A stretch of DNA of 64,000 nucleotides from Novosphingobium sp. EMRT-2 (GCF_005145025.1 NZ_CP039695.1:2103501-2167500); one strand, 5' to 3'; shown: positions 51,978-60,816, numbered from the stretch's first letter. The notes: generated from the sequence alone by a model not told the origin. Translations and numbers: made by a program.

Positions 51978-52243
51978 AGGCGGCGTGGACAAATTCCGCA
52001 ACGCCACAGCTGGAGGCAAAAGCCGCCAGTTCGAGGAGGCGAGGCGAAGGAATATCGGCCATATTTCGAGCCGAGCCGACGCTGAAATGGCGGCTTTTGG
52101 TCCAGCGCCGAAGGGGTTGCCCTGAAACAGGCCCTGGCCGCGTTGCTCGGCCTTGAAAGAGACCCGCTCTTCCTGCGGCCTCGCGCCTTGCCAGGGCCTG
52201 TTTCAGGGCAACTGTGGTGTTGCGGAATTTGTCCACGCCGCCT
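51978..52243. repeat. 266-base nested palindrome containing hairpin element copy B
   Basis: Outer arms 51978-52009 and 52212-52243 match as inverted repeats at 31 of 32 positions. Inside are two branches. The first, 52011-52104, is a second copy of the dispersed hairpin: TGGAGGCAAAAGCCGCC with GGCGGCTTTTGGTCCA, and tip GGAATAT-CGGCC-ATATTTC. The second has arms 52117-52138 and 52190-52211, a perfect 22-bp inverted repeat (TTGCCCTGAAACAGGCCCTG, then GC). The three stems meet at a junction with only 1, 12 and 0 unpaired bases between them. It fills the gap before the alpha/beta hydrolase gene. No coding content. Confidence 0.9.
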
Positions 52244-52285
52244 AGCCACGCGTCCATGGCGGGTGGAACGCAGGAAAGGACGCGC

Positions 52286-53227
52286 GTGGCATTTCCCGGA
52301 TGGGGCTGGCTCGGCTGGAGCCTGGCCATGCTGGCGTTGATCGTCGCGGGCGGCGGCACGGCACTCGCCCTGGCGCTCCGCACCAATGCCGTTGCCGTGC
52401 TGGATAATGCCGACTGGCTGCTGCGTGGCGGCGGCGACGTGGTTCTGGCGGCCAGCGAACGCTATGGCGCGGACCCTGCGCAAAAACTCGAAATGTTCGT
52501 GCCGCGCGGCGCGCGCGGGCCGCTTCCCGTCATCGTATTCATCCACGGCGGCAGCTGGGCCAGCGGCGATCCGCAGAACTACCGCTTCGTCGCCCGCGCG
52601 CTCGCACCACAGGGCTACGCCGTGGTGCTCGCCGGCTACCGGCTCTACCCGCGGGTCCGCTATCCCGGCATGCTGGAAGACGGCGCGCTGGCCCTGCGCT
52701 GGGTGGCAGACCATGCCGCAGCCCACGGCGGCGATTCCTCGCGCGTGGTGGTGATGGGGCATTCGGCCGGCGCTTACAACGCGCTGATGCTGGCGCTGGA
52801 CCGGCGCTGGCTGGCGGCGCGCGGCCTGTCCGCCGATGCGCTGCGCGGCGCGGTCGGCGTTTCCGGCCCCTACGCCTTCTATCCGTTCGATACGCCCGCC
52901 GCGATTCACAGCTTCGGGCAGGCGCCGGACCCGCAGGATACCCAGCCCGTGGCCCACGCCCGTGGCGACGCGCCGCCGCTGCTGGTGGTGACGGGCGATG
53001 CCGATACCGTGGTCAAGCCGCGCAATTCGATCACGCTCGCCCGCGCCATGACCGCCGCCGGCGCGCCGCTGCACGCCATCCTGTTGAAGGGCGCGAGCCA
53101 CGAGGACACGATCAAGATGCTGGCCCGCCCGTTCGACCGCGACCGGCGCGTGCTGGACGCGATCCTGCCGTTTCTGGCACGCGTGACCGCGCCCGCTTCA
53201 GGCGCGGTTCAGGCGGCGGCGCGATAG
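52286..53227 (+). CDS. Alpha/beta hydrolase (esterase/lipase, HSL-like), membrane-anchored
   Basis: A 313-residue protein. GTG 52286 is preferred over ATG 52256 because AGGAAAGGA lies 5 bases upstream of it. An N-terminal signal-anchor (WLGWSLAMLALIVAGGGTAL) is followed by the esterase core: oxyanion FIHGGSWASGD, nucleophile elbow MGHSAGAYN, acid in VTGDADTVV and His in KGASHEDTI. It belongs near the alpha/beta hydrolase_3 / BD-FAE families. The substrate is unknown. Its mRNA would begin in or after the nested palindrome at 51978-52243. The M48 protease gene follows 6 bases later. Confidence 0.88.
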   Translation: MAFPGWGWLGWSLAMLALIVAGGGTALALALRTNAVAVLDNADWLLRGGGDVVLAASERYGADPAQKLEMFVPRGARGPLPVIVFIHGGSWASGDPQNYRFVARALAPQGYAVVLAGYRLYPRVRYPGMLEDGALALRWVADHAAAHGGDSSRVVVMGHSAGAYNALMLALDRRWLAARGLSADALRGAVGVSGPYAFYPFDTPAAIHSFGQAPDPQDTQPVAHARGDAPPLLVVTGDADTVVKPRNSITLARAMTAAGAPLHAILLKGASHEDTIKMLARPFDRDRRVLDAILPFLARVTAPASGAVQAAAR

Positions 53228-53233
53228 GCTGGC

Positions 53234-54637
53234 ATGGTGACGATGCGCATGGCCCCCTCTCGCACGATAGCGTCGCGCGCGGCCTCGATCGCAGGGCGCA
53301 TCGCAGCCGCTTTCGCCGCGCTTTCGCTCACGCTGCAGCCGGCGGCGGCGCAATCGGTGCTGCGCGATGCCGAAACCGAAGCGCTGTTCCGCGACCTTTC
53401 CGCGCCGCTGATCAAGGCCGCCGGTCTCGAACCGCGCAACGTCGATATCGTGCTGCTCAACGACGGCTCGATCAACGCCTTCGTCGCGGGCGGGCAGGCC
53501 GTATATGTCCACAGCGGGCTGATCGGCGCGGCCGACCACGTCAGCGAAGTGCAGGGCGTGATCGCGCACGAACTGGGCCACATCACCGGCGGCCACATCA
53601 TCCGCAACGACGAGGGCGCTCGGCCCGCCACGGGAATCACCATCCTCAGCCTGCTGCTGGGCGCGGCGGCCGCCGCCGCCGGCGCGGGCGACGCGGCGAT
53701 GGGCGTGTTCATGGCCGGGCAGCAGGCGGCGTTGGGCAAGTACCTCGCCTTCAGCCGCGCGCAGGAATCCTCGGCCGACGCGGCCGGCGCGCAGTTCTTG
53801 TCGAAAGCGGGCATTTCCGGGCGCGGCTCGATCGATTTCTTCAAGAAGCTGCAGAACCAGGAGTTCCGCTATGGCTTCACCCGCAACGCCGACAGCGAGT
53901 TCTATTCCTCGCACCCGATGACCGCGGACCGCCTGACCACGCTGCAGGATACCTACGAACGCGATCCAGCGTGGAACAAGCCCGAAGACCCGGCGCTGCA
54001 GGCGCGCTTCCTGCGCGTGAAGGCCAAGCTCTATGGCTATCTGGCGGAACCGCAGGCGACGCTCAACGCCTATCCGGAATACCTCAACGACGTGCCCGCC
54101 CACTATGCCCGCGCCTATGCCTACCACAAGGAGGCGTTCATGGACAAAGCGCTGGCCGAAACCCAGGCGATCCTGAAACAGCAGCCGAACGATCCCTACG
54201 CGCTGGAGCTGGAAGGACAGATCCTGCTCGAATCCGGGCATCCGGCCGACGCGCTGGAGCCGCTGCGCCGCGCCACCGCGCTGACCAACAACGAACCGCT
54301 AATCGCCACGACGTTCGGCCACGCCCTGCTCGCCACCGAGAACAAGGCCAATTTCGACGAGGCGGAGAAGATCCTGCGCACGTCGATCGCGCGCGACCGC
54401 GAGAACCCGTTCGCCTGGTACCAGCTTGGCGTGGTCTATGAAGCCAAGGGCGATACCGCCCGCGCCCGGCTGGCCAGCGCGGAACAGCAATTGATGTACC
54501 TTGAGCTGCCCGAGGCGATGCGCAATGCCGAAGCCGCCGAAGCGGCGCTGCCCAAGGGGTCCGCCGACTGGCTGCGCGCGCAGGATATCGCCTATTCGGC
54601 GCGGGCGATGATTGAGCGGCAGGGCAAGAAGAAGTAG
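53234..54637 (+). CDS. Periplasmic M48 metalloprotease with TPR repeats (BepA-like)
   Basis: A 467-residue protein with a signal peptide ending near LQPAAAQ (about residue 40). The M48 domain has zinc site VIAHELGHITGGH with the third ligand in QESSADAAGAQFL. The C-terminal 200 residues form TPR-like helices (LAETQAILKQQPNDPYALEL and following). BepA/YfgC proteins assist or degrade outer-membrane proteins such as LptD in the periplasm. The DsbA-like gene follows 9 bases downstream. This pairing supports an envelope-folding quality-control operon, since LptD also needs disulfides. Confidence 0.92.
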   Translation: MVTMRMAPSRTIASRAASIAGRIAAAFAALSLTLQPAAAQSVLRDAETEALFRDLSAPLIKAAGLEPRNVDIVLLNDGSINAFVAGGQAVYVHSGLIGAADHVSEVQGVIAHELGHITGGHIIRNDEGARPATGITILSLLLGAAAAAAGAGDAAMGVFMAGQQAALGKYLAFSRAQESSADAAGAQFLSKAGISGRGSIDFFKKLQNQEFRYGFTRNADSEFYSSHPMTADRLTTLQDTYERDPAWNKPEDPALQARFLRVKAKLYGYLAEPQATLNAYPEYLNDVPAHYARAYAYHKEAFMDKALAETQAILKQQPNDPYALELEGQILLESGHPADALEPLRRATALTNNEPLIATTFGHALLATENKANFDEAEKILRTSIARDRENPFAWYQLGVVYEAKGDTARARLASAEQQLMYLELPEAMRNAEAAEAALPKGSADWLRAQDIAYSARAMIERQGKKK

Positions 54638-54646
54638 CGCAGGTCC

Positions 54647-55447
54647 ATGGCTTCCCCTTTATCCCGCATTCGCCCGTTCTGGCTTCTCGCCATCGCCCTG
54701 CTCGTGACCGGCACCGGCCTTGGCTGGTGGTACGAGCGCCATCGCACCGCGAGCGAAGCGGAGGCCGGCAGCGACGCCCAGCTTGAACAGACGCTCGCCA
54801 GCGCCGGAATCAGCGCGAAGCAGCGCGCCGCCATGGAAGAGCTGGTGCGCGCCTATATCCTCGACCATCCCGAGATCCTGCCCGAAGCGATGGACCGGTT
54901 GCAGCAGCGCGAGGCGCAGGCCCGGATCGCGCCGATGCGCGGGGCGCTGGAAACGCCGTTCCCCGGCGCGGTCATGGGCAATCCCGCCGGCAAGGTGACG
55001 CTGGTCGAGTTCACCGATTTCGCCTGCACCTATTGCCGGCGCAGCGTGGGCGATGTCGATGCGCTGATCGCCGCCAACCCGGACCTCAGGGTGGTGGTGC
55101 GCGAACTGCCGATCATCGCCCCGGCCAGCGAACCGGCCGCGCGCATGGGGCTGGCCGCCGCCGCGCAGGGCAAGTACCCGGCCTTCCACAAGGCGATGTT
55201 CGCGGGCGACGCCCCCGGCGACGCCAGCATCGCCGCCGCCGCCGGCACCGCCGGAGTCGATCTGGCCACCGCGCGCAGCTTCGCGCGCGACGCCGGTGTC
55301 GATCAGGAAATCCAGCGCAACCTGGGTCTGGCCCGGCAGCTTGGCATCAACGGCACCCCGGCGTGGGTGATCGGCAATGAACTGCTCTCGGGCGCGGTCG
55401 GCAAGGAACGGCTGCAACAGGCGATCGACGCCGCGCGCAAGGGCTGA
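54647..55447 (+). CDS. DsbA-family thiol:disulfide oxidoreductase
   Basis: A 266-residue protein. A signal-anchor (FWLLAIALLVTGTGLGWW) is followed by an N-terminal helical segment of the Com1/ScsC type (LVRAYILDHPEILPEAMDRL) and the thioredoxin fold: VEFTDFACTYCRRSVGDVD (active site CTYC) and the cis-Pro loop GINGTPAWVIG. It oxidises or isomerises disulfides in periplasmic proteins. It is likely cotranscribed with the M48 protease gene. Confidence 0.92.
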   Translation: MASPLSRIRPFWLLAIALLVTGTGLGWWYERHRTASEAEAGSDAQLEQTLASAGISAKQRAAMEELVRAYILDHPEILPEAMDRLQQREAQARIAPMRGALETPFPGAVMGNPAGKVTLVEFTDFACTYCRRSVGDVDALIAANPDLRVVVRELPIIAPASEPAARMGLAAAAQGKYPAFHKAMFAGDAPGDASIAAAAGTAGVDLATARSFARDAGVDQEIQRNLGLARQLGINGTPAWVIGNELLSGAVGKERLQQAIDAARKG

Positions 55448-55482
55448 ACGACCTCCGCCCCTGCCCGTCCCGCGACCGGGCG

Positions 55483-56073
55483 TCAGTCGGGCTTCTTGTA
55501 CATGCTCGCCAGCGGCTTCGCCATGACCCGGCGCAGCATCGGCTCGAAGAACGACAGCGGCAGCGTATCGTAATCGGGATCGAACGCGGCCTGATCGTAC
55601 TTTTCGCAGAATTCCGCGCAGGCATCGAACCACGGATGATCGCGGAACCGTTCGCGCAGGTTCCGGTCCAGCCCCAGGTAGTGGAAGTAGTAATAGCCCT
55701 GGAACGCGCCGTGGTTCTGGCAGATCCAGTGCTCCTCCTCGGACACGAAGGGCTTGAGGATCGCCGCGGCGACTTCAGGATGATTGTAGGTGCCCAGCGT
55801 ATCGCCGATGTCGTGCAGCAGGGCCATGACGACGTAGCGTTCGCCGCGCCCGTCGCGATGCGCGCGGGTCGCGGTCTGCAGGCTGTGCTGCAGGCGATCG
55901 ATCGGGAACCCACCGAAATCGCCGTCGAGCAGCCGGAGGTGGGTCAGCACCCGGTCGGGCAGGTGATCGGCAAAGGCGTAGTAATCGCGCCCGATGATGT
56001 CCCAGTCCTCCTGGGTGCCTTCGCGCATGGCGCGGAAACGGGCGCGTTCGGCGGTATCGGTCGTGGCTGTCAT
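55483..56073 (-). CDS. HD-domain protein
   Basis: A 196-residue protein from ATG 56073 (MTATTDTAERARFRAMREGT); the long open frame upstream is antisense to the histidine kinase gene. The HD signature MALLHDIGDTLGTYNH follows an upstream Gln/His (LQHSLQTATRAHRDG), with a later QNHGAFQGYYYFHYLG. Spacing is reminiscent of HD-type mixed-valence diiron oxygenases (PhnZ/MIOX group) as well as phosphohydrolases, so the reaction is open. It is monocistronic and divergent from the two-component genes. Confidence 0.78.
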   Translation of the reverse strand: MTATTDTAERARFRAMREGTQEDWDIIGRDYYAFADHLPDRVLTHLRLLDGDFGGFPIDRLQHSLQTATRAHRDGRGERYVVMALLHDIGDTLGTYNHPEVAAAILKPFVSEEEHWICQNHGAFQGYYYFHYLGLDRNLRERFRDHPWFDACAEFCEKYDQAAFDPDYDTLPLSFFEPMLRRVMAKPLASMYKKPD

Positions 56074-56148
56074 GGCATCTTCTCCCGTTCCGCAGCTTAC
56101 GCTTCCCACGGCTTTGCGCAACACCGCGCTTGGCGCTAGAGTACCGTC

Positions 56149-57357
56149 ATGGCCGTGCTGCCGTTTCAACCGACGCCGTTCTTCGGCAACAAGAACCGCG
56201 CCTTCTGGCGCCTGCAATTCCTCGGCTGGGGCGGCGCGATGCTGCTGCGCGCGATGTCGATCATCGCCAACGCGCAGCCGTGGTCCAATCTCGTCATCCT
56301 GCTGATCGTGACGATCACGGGCTTTTCGATCTCGCTGATCCTGTCGGTGATCTACCGCGCGCTGATCAACCGGCGCCCGATCATCACCTGGGGCGTGACG
56401 GCCGTGGTGCTGGCCATCGCCGTGGGCATCTATGCCTTCATCGATTCGTGGGTGCTGAGCCTCTACCGCCCGAACAGCGAGGCCGGCTTCGCCCAGCGCT
56501 TCGTGGGCGTGTTCTACCTCGATCTCACGCTGCTGGGGGCCTGGTCGGCGCTCTATTACGCGATCAACTTCTTCCTTCAGGTGGAGGAACAGAACGATCA
56601 GCTGCTGCGGCTGGAAAACCAGGCGACATCGGCGCAGCTCGCCATGCTGCGCTATCAGCTCAACCCGCATTTCCTGTTCAACACGCTGAATTCGATCTCC
56701 ACGCTGGTCCTGCTCAAGCAGACCGAGCCGGCCAACGCGATGCTGAGCCGGCTGTCCTCGTTCCTGCGCTATACCCTGGTCAACGAGCCGACCGGCCGCG
56801 TCACCGTGGCGCAGGAGGCGGAGACGCTGAAGCTCTACCTCGATATCGAACGGATGCGGTTCGAGGAACGGCTGCGCACCGAGTTCCGTATCGAGGACGA
56901 GGCGCGCAATGCGCTGCTGCCTTCGCTGCTGCTGCAACCGCTGGTGGAAAACGCGATCAAGTATGCCGTCTCCCCGCTGGAGGAAGGCGCGCAGATCACC
57001 ATCGCGGCGCAACTCGTCGGCCCCACGCTTCGCGTCACCGTGTCGGACACCGGGCCGGGCTTGCAACCGGGCACCGACCCCACGAAATTGTTCGGCGTGA
57101 CAAGCGATAGCGGCGACACGACATCGGTATGGAACGGCGGCCACGTTTCCACGGGGGTTGGCCTTGCCAACATCCGTGACCGGCTTGCCCAGGCCTATGG
57201 CGAAAACCAGCGGTTCGATATCGCCAACGGCCCCGAAGGCGGCCTGACGGTGGTGATCGAGCTGCCCTACGAGGCGAAGGAAACGCCTGCGCGGCCGGCA
57301 CGCCCGATCGCCGGCTCAGGCACGGGTTTGGCCGCCAGCCTGGCTTCCGCCGGGTGA
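56149..57357 (+). CDS. LytS-type sensor histidine kinase
   Basis: A 402-residue membrane protein with four predicted N-terminal helices (about residues 25-150). The His_kinase domain follows with phosphoacceptor motif LRYQLNPHFLFNTLNS and an HATPase with LLLQPLVENAIKYAV (N box), DTGPGLQPG (G1) and GVGLANIRDRL (G2). LytS/YehU-type kinases phosphorylate LytTR response regulators; the regulator gene lies 61 bases downstream. The signal sensed is unknown, and the membrane region has no large periplasmic domain. Confidence 0.93.
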   Translation: MAVLPFQPTPFFGNKNRAFWRLQFLGWGGAMLLRAMSIIANAQPWSNLVILLIVTITGFSISLILSVIYRALINRRPIITWGVTAVVLAIAVGIYAFIDSWVLSLYRPNSEAGFAQRFVGVFYLDLTLLGAWSALYYAINFFLQVEEQNDQLLRLENQATSAQLAMLRYQLNPHFLFNTLNSISTLVLLKQTEPANAMLSRLSSFLRYTLVNEPTGRVTVAQEAETLKLYLDIERMRFEERLRTEFRIEDEARNALLPSLLLQPLVENAIKYAVSPLEEGAQITIAAQLVGPTLRVTVSDTGPGLQPGTDPTKLFGVTSDSGDTTSVWNGGHVSTGVGLANIRDRLAQAYGENQRFDIANGPEGGLTVVIELPYEAKETPARPARPIAGSGTGLAASLASAG

Positions 57358-57418
57358 ACATCCCCTCCCTGCCGTACCGCCCCTGTCGCGGCTCCTCCAA
57401 GACAAGCAAGGGTTACGC

Positions 57419-58216
57419 ATGACCATCCGCACGATCCTCGTCGATGACGAAAAGCTGGCGATCCAGGGGCTGCAACTGCGCCTGGAGGCCTTTCCCGACG
57501 TGGAAGTGATCGACACCTGCTCCAACGGCCGCGAGGCGATCCGCAAGATCAAGACCGAGAAGCCGGACCTGGTGTTCTGCGACATCCAGATGCCCGGCTT
57601 CGACGGGTTCAGCGTCGTCCAGGGCGTGATGGAGATCGACCCGCCGCTGTTCGTGTTCGTGACCGCCTATTCCGAACACGCGATCCGGGCGTTCGAGGCC
57701 AACGCGGTCGATTACCTGCTGAAGCCGGTGGAGGAAGACCGCCTGGCCGACGCCCTGGACCGCGCGCGCACCCGCCTGGCCGAAAAGCGCGGGCTGGAAG
57801 AGGCCGAGAAGCTCAAGAACGTGCTTGCCGAAGTCGCGCCCGATGCGATGCCGGACATGCCCGAGGAAACCGAGCCGACGGCGGGCCGGTTCGAGAAGCT
57901 GATCAACATCAAGGATCGCGGCCAGATCTTCCGCGTCGATGTCGATACGATCGAACGGATCGAGGCGGCGGGCGACTACATGTGCATCTACACCGGCGAC
58001 AATTCGCTGATCCTGCGCGAAACGATGAAGGATCTCGAACGCCGGCTGGACCCGCGCGTGTTCCAGCGCGTCCACCGCTCCAAGATCGTCAATCTCGATC
58101 AGGTCCGGCAGGTCCGCCCGCACACCAACGGCGAATGCTTCCTGGTGCTCGAAAGCGGCGCGGAAGTGAAGGTCAGCCGGTCCTACCGCAACGTGGTGGC
58201 GCGCTTCGTGCATTGA
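57419..58216 (+). CDS. LytTR-family response regulator
   Basis: A 265-residue protein. The receiver domain has the phosphoacceptor Asp in LVFCDIQMPGFDG, preceded by the acidic pair in LVDDEKLAI and followed by VTAYSEHAIRAF and the switch Lys in LLKPVEEDR. A linker leads to a C-terminal LytTR DNA-binding domain (YMCIYTGDNSLILRETMKDL, then RVFQRVHRSKIVNLDQVRQV). It is the partner of the kinase encoded directly upstream. Targets cannot be inferred here. nadC follows 48 bases later. Confidence 0.95.
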   Translation: MTIRTILVDDEKLAIQGLQLRLEAFPDVEVIDTCSNGREAIRKIKTEKPDLVFCDIQMPGFDGFSVVQGVMEIDPPLFVFVTAYSEHAIRAFEANAVDYLLKPVEEDRLADALDRARTRLAEKRGLEEAEKLKNVLAEVAPDAMPDMPEETEPTAGRFEKLINIKDRGQIFRVDVDTIERIEAAGDYMCIYTGDNSLILRETMKDLERRLDPRVFQRVHRSKIVNLDQVRQVRPHTNGECFLVLESGAEVKVSRSYRNVVARFVH

Positions 58217-58264
58217 CCCATACCCGCGCTCGACACGGTCGCACGCAGTGGTAAGGGACAGGGC

Positions 58265-59131
58265 ATGACAGACTTCGCCCTCCCCGGTTTCGACCTTTCC
58301 GCCTTCGTTTCCGCCACGCTGGACGAGGATTTCGGCGTCGGCCTGCCCGATGGCGGGCATGACGTAACCAGCGAAAGCGTGATCCCGGCCACGGCGCGCT
58401 TTGCAGGCGTGATGGAAAGCCGTGATGCCATCACCGTGTGCGGCCTGCCGATCGCCGCCGCGTTCTTCCGCGCGCTCGATCCGGCGATGGCGGTGGAGAT
58501 CCTGGTCGAGGAAGGCGCGCGCGTCGCGCCCGGCAGCGCGCTGATGCGGCTGGAAGGCAACGCCCGGGCGATGCTGACGGCGGAGCGCAGCGCGCTCAAC
58601 ACCGTGCAGCACTTGTCCGGCGTCGCCACGCTGACGCGGACGTATGTGGACGCGATGGGCGATACCCGCGCCGTGCTGCTCGATACGCGCAAGACCATCC
58701 CCGGCCTGCGGCACCTCGAAAAATACGCGGTGCGCTGCGGCGGGGGGAGCAACCACCGCATGGGCCTGTGGGACGCGGCGATGATCAAGGACAACCACGT
58801 CCTCGTCGCCGGCGGCGTGGGCGAAGCGGTGCGCCGCGCGCTCGCCGCCGGGGTGAAGGACGTGATCTGCGAGGTCGACCGCCTCGACCAGATCGCCCCC
58901 GCGCTCGATGCCGGCGCCACCCGCCTGCTGTTGGACAACATGGGGCCGGACCTGCTGCGCGAAGCCGTGGCGCTGGTGGACGGGCGCGTGCCCACCGAAG
59001 CATCGGGCGGCGTCCGGCTCGATACCATCGCCGCCATCGCCGCTTCGGGCGTGGATTACGTGTCGGTCGGCCGCCTGACGCAGAGCGCGCCGGCGGCGGA
59101 CATCGGCCTCGATTTCACGCAGCTGGACTGA
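58265..59131 (+). CDS. nadC: Nicotinate-nucleotide pyrophosphorylase (carboxylating)
   Basis: A 288-residue quinolinate phosphoribosyltransferase. Visible landmarks are the N-terminal LDEDFGVGLPDGGHDVTSE, ERSALNTVQHLSGVATLT, the active-site DTRKTIPGLRHLEKYAVRCG, GGSNHRMGLWDAAMIKDNH, and the C-terminal TEASGGVRLDTIAAIAASG and DYVSVGRLT. It converts quinolinate and PRPP to nicotinate mononucleotide, CO2 and PPi in NAD synthesis. The length is normal. nadA and nadB are not in the window. Confidence 0.96.
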   Translation: MTDFALPGFDLSAFVSATLDEDFGVGLPDGGHDVTSESVIPATARFAGVMESRDAITVCGLPIAAAFFRALDPAMAVEILVEEGARVAPGSALMRLEGNARAMLTAERSALNTVQHLSGVATLTRTYVDAMGDTRAVLLDTRKTIPGLRHLEKYAVRCGGGSNHRMGLWDAAMIKDNHVLVAGGVGEAVRRALAAGVKDVICEVDRLDQIAPALDAGATRLLLDNMGPDLLREAVALVDGRVPTEASGGVRLDTIAAIAASGVDYVSVGRLTQSAPAADIGLDFTQLD

Positions 59132-59135
59132 CCCG

Positions 59136-59864
59136 GTGATCGTGCCGCGCCACCCCGCCCTGCTGGTATCGCTGCTGGTCACTTTTACCGCCGCGCCCGC
59201 GTTCGCGCAGGCCGGCCAGTGCAGCGTGCCGGCGCAAGTGGACGTGCCGCCGATACCTACACCCGATGCGCCAGCCAATGTCGTGCCCGTCACCGGCTAT
59301 TCGCTGGCGCTGAGCTGGTCGCCCGAATTCTGCCGCACCCGCCAGTCCGATTTGCGCCATGCGATGCAGTGCGGGCGTGGGAACGGGTCACTGGCCCGGT
59401 TCGGCTTCGTGCTGCATGGCCTGTGGCCGGAAGGCGATGGCGCCACGCCGCCGCAGTGGTGCAGCGCCCGGCCCGCGCCGCTTTCCGCGCAGACCGTCCG
59501 CCGCAACCTGTGCATGACGCCCTCGCCCAATCTGCTGGCGCACGAATGGGCCAAGCACGGCACCTGCGCCTGGCCAGACCCCGACGCCTATTACGCCAGC
59601 GCCCAGCGGCTCTATGGCGCGGTGCGCTTTCCCGACATGGCGGCGCTCTCGCGCCGGGGCGGCCTCAACGCCGGTGACCTGCGCAGCGCGCTGGCCGCCC
59701 GCTCCCCGGGCCTGTTTCCGCAGGCGATCCGGGTGGAGGCGAATCGGGCGGGCTGGCTGCAGGAAGTGCGCATCTGCTATTCGCGCGTGCTGCGCCCCGT
59801 CCGCTGCCGCGATGTCGGCCTGCCCGACGGCGCTCCCCTGAAAATCTGGCGCGGCGGCAGCTAG
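59136..59864 (+). CDS. Secreted ribonuclease T2 family protein
   Basis: A 242-residue protein with a signal peptide (ALLVSLLVTFTAAPAFAQA; start GTG 59136). Both RNase T2 catalytic segments are present: CAS I as RFGFVLHGLWPEGDG and CAS II as HEWAKHGTCAW. Cysteines around them fit the family's disulfides. It cleaves single-stranded RNA without base preference, presumably outside the cytoplasm for phosphate or nucleotide scavenging. The stop TAG overlaps the convergent tadA stop within the palindrome CTAG. Confidence 0.93.
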   Translation: MIVPRHPALLVSLLVTFTAAPAFAQAGQCSVPAQVDVPPIPTPDAPANVVPVTGYSLALSWSPEFCRTRQSDLRHAMQCGRGNGSLARFGFVLHGLWPEGDGATPPQWCSARPAPLSAQTVRRNLCMTPSPNLLAHEWAKHGTCAWPDPDAYYASAQRLYGAVRFPDMAALSRRGGLNAGDLRSALAARSPGLFPQAIRVEANRAGWLQEVRICYSRVLRPVRCRDVGLPDGAPLKIWRGGS

Positions 59865-60316
59865 CGCCGCTCTCGGAAGAACGCCCGCAGCAGGTCGGCC
59901 GCTTCGCTTTCCCCCATGCCCGAATAGACCTCCGGCCGGTGCAGGCAGCCGGGTTGGTCGAATACGCGCGCGCCATGTTCCACCGCGCCGCCCTTGGGAT
60001 CGGGCGCGGCGTAATAGACCCGGTCGATTCGCGCGTGAACGATGGCGCCCGCGCACATCGCGCAGGGTTCCAGCGTGACCCACAGGTCGCAGCCATCGAG
60101 CCGTTCGCGGCCCAGCACGCGCGCCGCTTCGCGAATCGCCAGCACTTCGGCATGGGCGGTGGGATCGTGCAGCGTGCGCGGAGCGTTGTGCGCGGCGGCG
60201 ATAACCGCGCCATCGCGCACGACCACCGCGCCAATCGGCACCTCGCCCGCGTCGCGCGCGCGCAGGGCGGCGTCCAGCGCCTCGCGCATCGGTGGAGGGA
60301 GCGGCCAGCGGGTCAT
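59861..60316 (-). CDS. tadA: tRNA-specific adenosine deaminase
   Basis: A 151-residue deaminase from ATG 60316 (MTRWPLPPPMREALDAALRA). The zinc and catalytic motifs are HAEVLAIREAARVLG (H-A-E) and LEPCAMCAGAIVHARI (P-C-x-x-C). It converts A34 to inosine in tRNA-Arg(ACG), enabling wobble decoding of CGN codons, and is essential in most bacteria. It is convergent with RNase T2, their stop codons sharing CTAG at 59861-59864. Confidence 0.93.
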   Translation of the reverse strand: MTRWPLPPPMREALDAALRARDAGEVPIGAVVVRDGAVIAAAHNAPRTLHDPTAHAEVLAIREAARVLGRERLDGCDLWVTLEPCAMCAGAIVHARIDRVYYAAPDPKGGAVEHGARVFDQPGCLHRPEVYSGMGESEAADLLRAFFRERR

Positions 60317-60448
60317 CCCGGCGGCGCTAACCCGGCCCGACACGCCGCGCAAATCGAATCGCCGTGCGAATCCTTGACTTCGCGCCGCAAATGGATAATT
60401 GCCGCGCCTTCCCGATAGACATATCGACTTTTGAAGCGAGTTTTATCC

Positions 60449-60733
60449 ATGTCGCGTATCTGCGAACTGACCGGCAAGGGCCGCCAGATCGGCCACAATG
60501 TCAGCCACGCCAACAACAAGACCAAGCGCGTGTTCCTGCCCAACCTGCAGAACGTGACGCTGATGAGCGAGAAGCTGGACCGCAGCTTCAAGTTCCGCGT
60601 CTCGACGCACGGTCTGCGTTCGGTGGAGCACAACGGCGGCCTCGACAACTGGCTGCTGAAGCAGGCCGACGCCAAGCTGAGCCCCCGCGCTCTCAAGGTG
60701 AAGCGCGAGCTGGTCAAGGCCGTCGCCGCCTGA
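60449..60733 (+). CDS. rpmB: 50S ribosomal protein L28
   Basis: A 94-residue protein from ATG 60449 ([20 protein letters not shown]), with [20 protein letters not shown] and [20 protein letters not shown] typical of alphaproteobacterial L28. The upstream start at 60431 would add six residues and is not conserved. The upstream region 60360-60448 is AT-richer and should hold the promoter. An intrinsic-type hairpin follows the gene. Confidence 0.97.
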   Translation: MSRICELTGKGRQIGHNVSHANNKTKRVFLPNLQNVTLMSEKLDRSFKFRVSTHGLRSVEHNGGLDNWLLKQADAKLSPRALKVKRELVKAVAA

Positions 60734-60775
60734 TCACGGCTGCCCGCAAGGGCAATCCGCCGATGCTTCCGTCTC

Positions 60776-60797
60776 GAGCCGGGCTTTTGCCCGGCTC
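60776..60797 (+). terminator. Terminator hairpin after rpmB
   Basis: GAGCCGGGC-TTTT-GCCCGGCTC, a perfect 9-bp stem with a 4-base loop followed by TTGT, 43 bases past the rpmB stop. It lies between convergent genes and may serve both strands. Confidence 0.82.
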
Positions 60798-60816
60798 TTG
60801 TCGTGTCCGGCTTCCC

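Noticed and set aside
49799..53101. 1,100-residue open frame on the minus strand
   Set aside because: It runs antisense to the CitE-like, PAS_5-like and alpha/beta hydrolase genes and across the nested palindrome. The protein is His/Arg/Gln-rich with no domain, a typical shadow in high-GC DNA.
56074..57144. N-terminal extension of the HD-domain frame
   Set aside because: It lies antisense to the histidine kinase gene and has shadow-type composition; ATG 56073 gives a normal HD protein.
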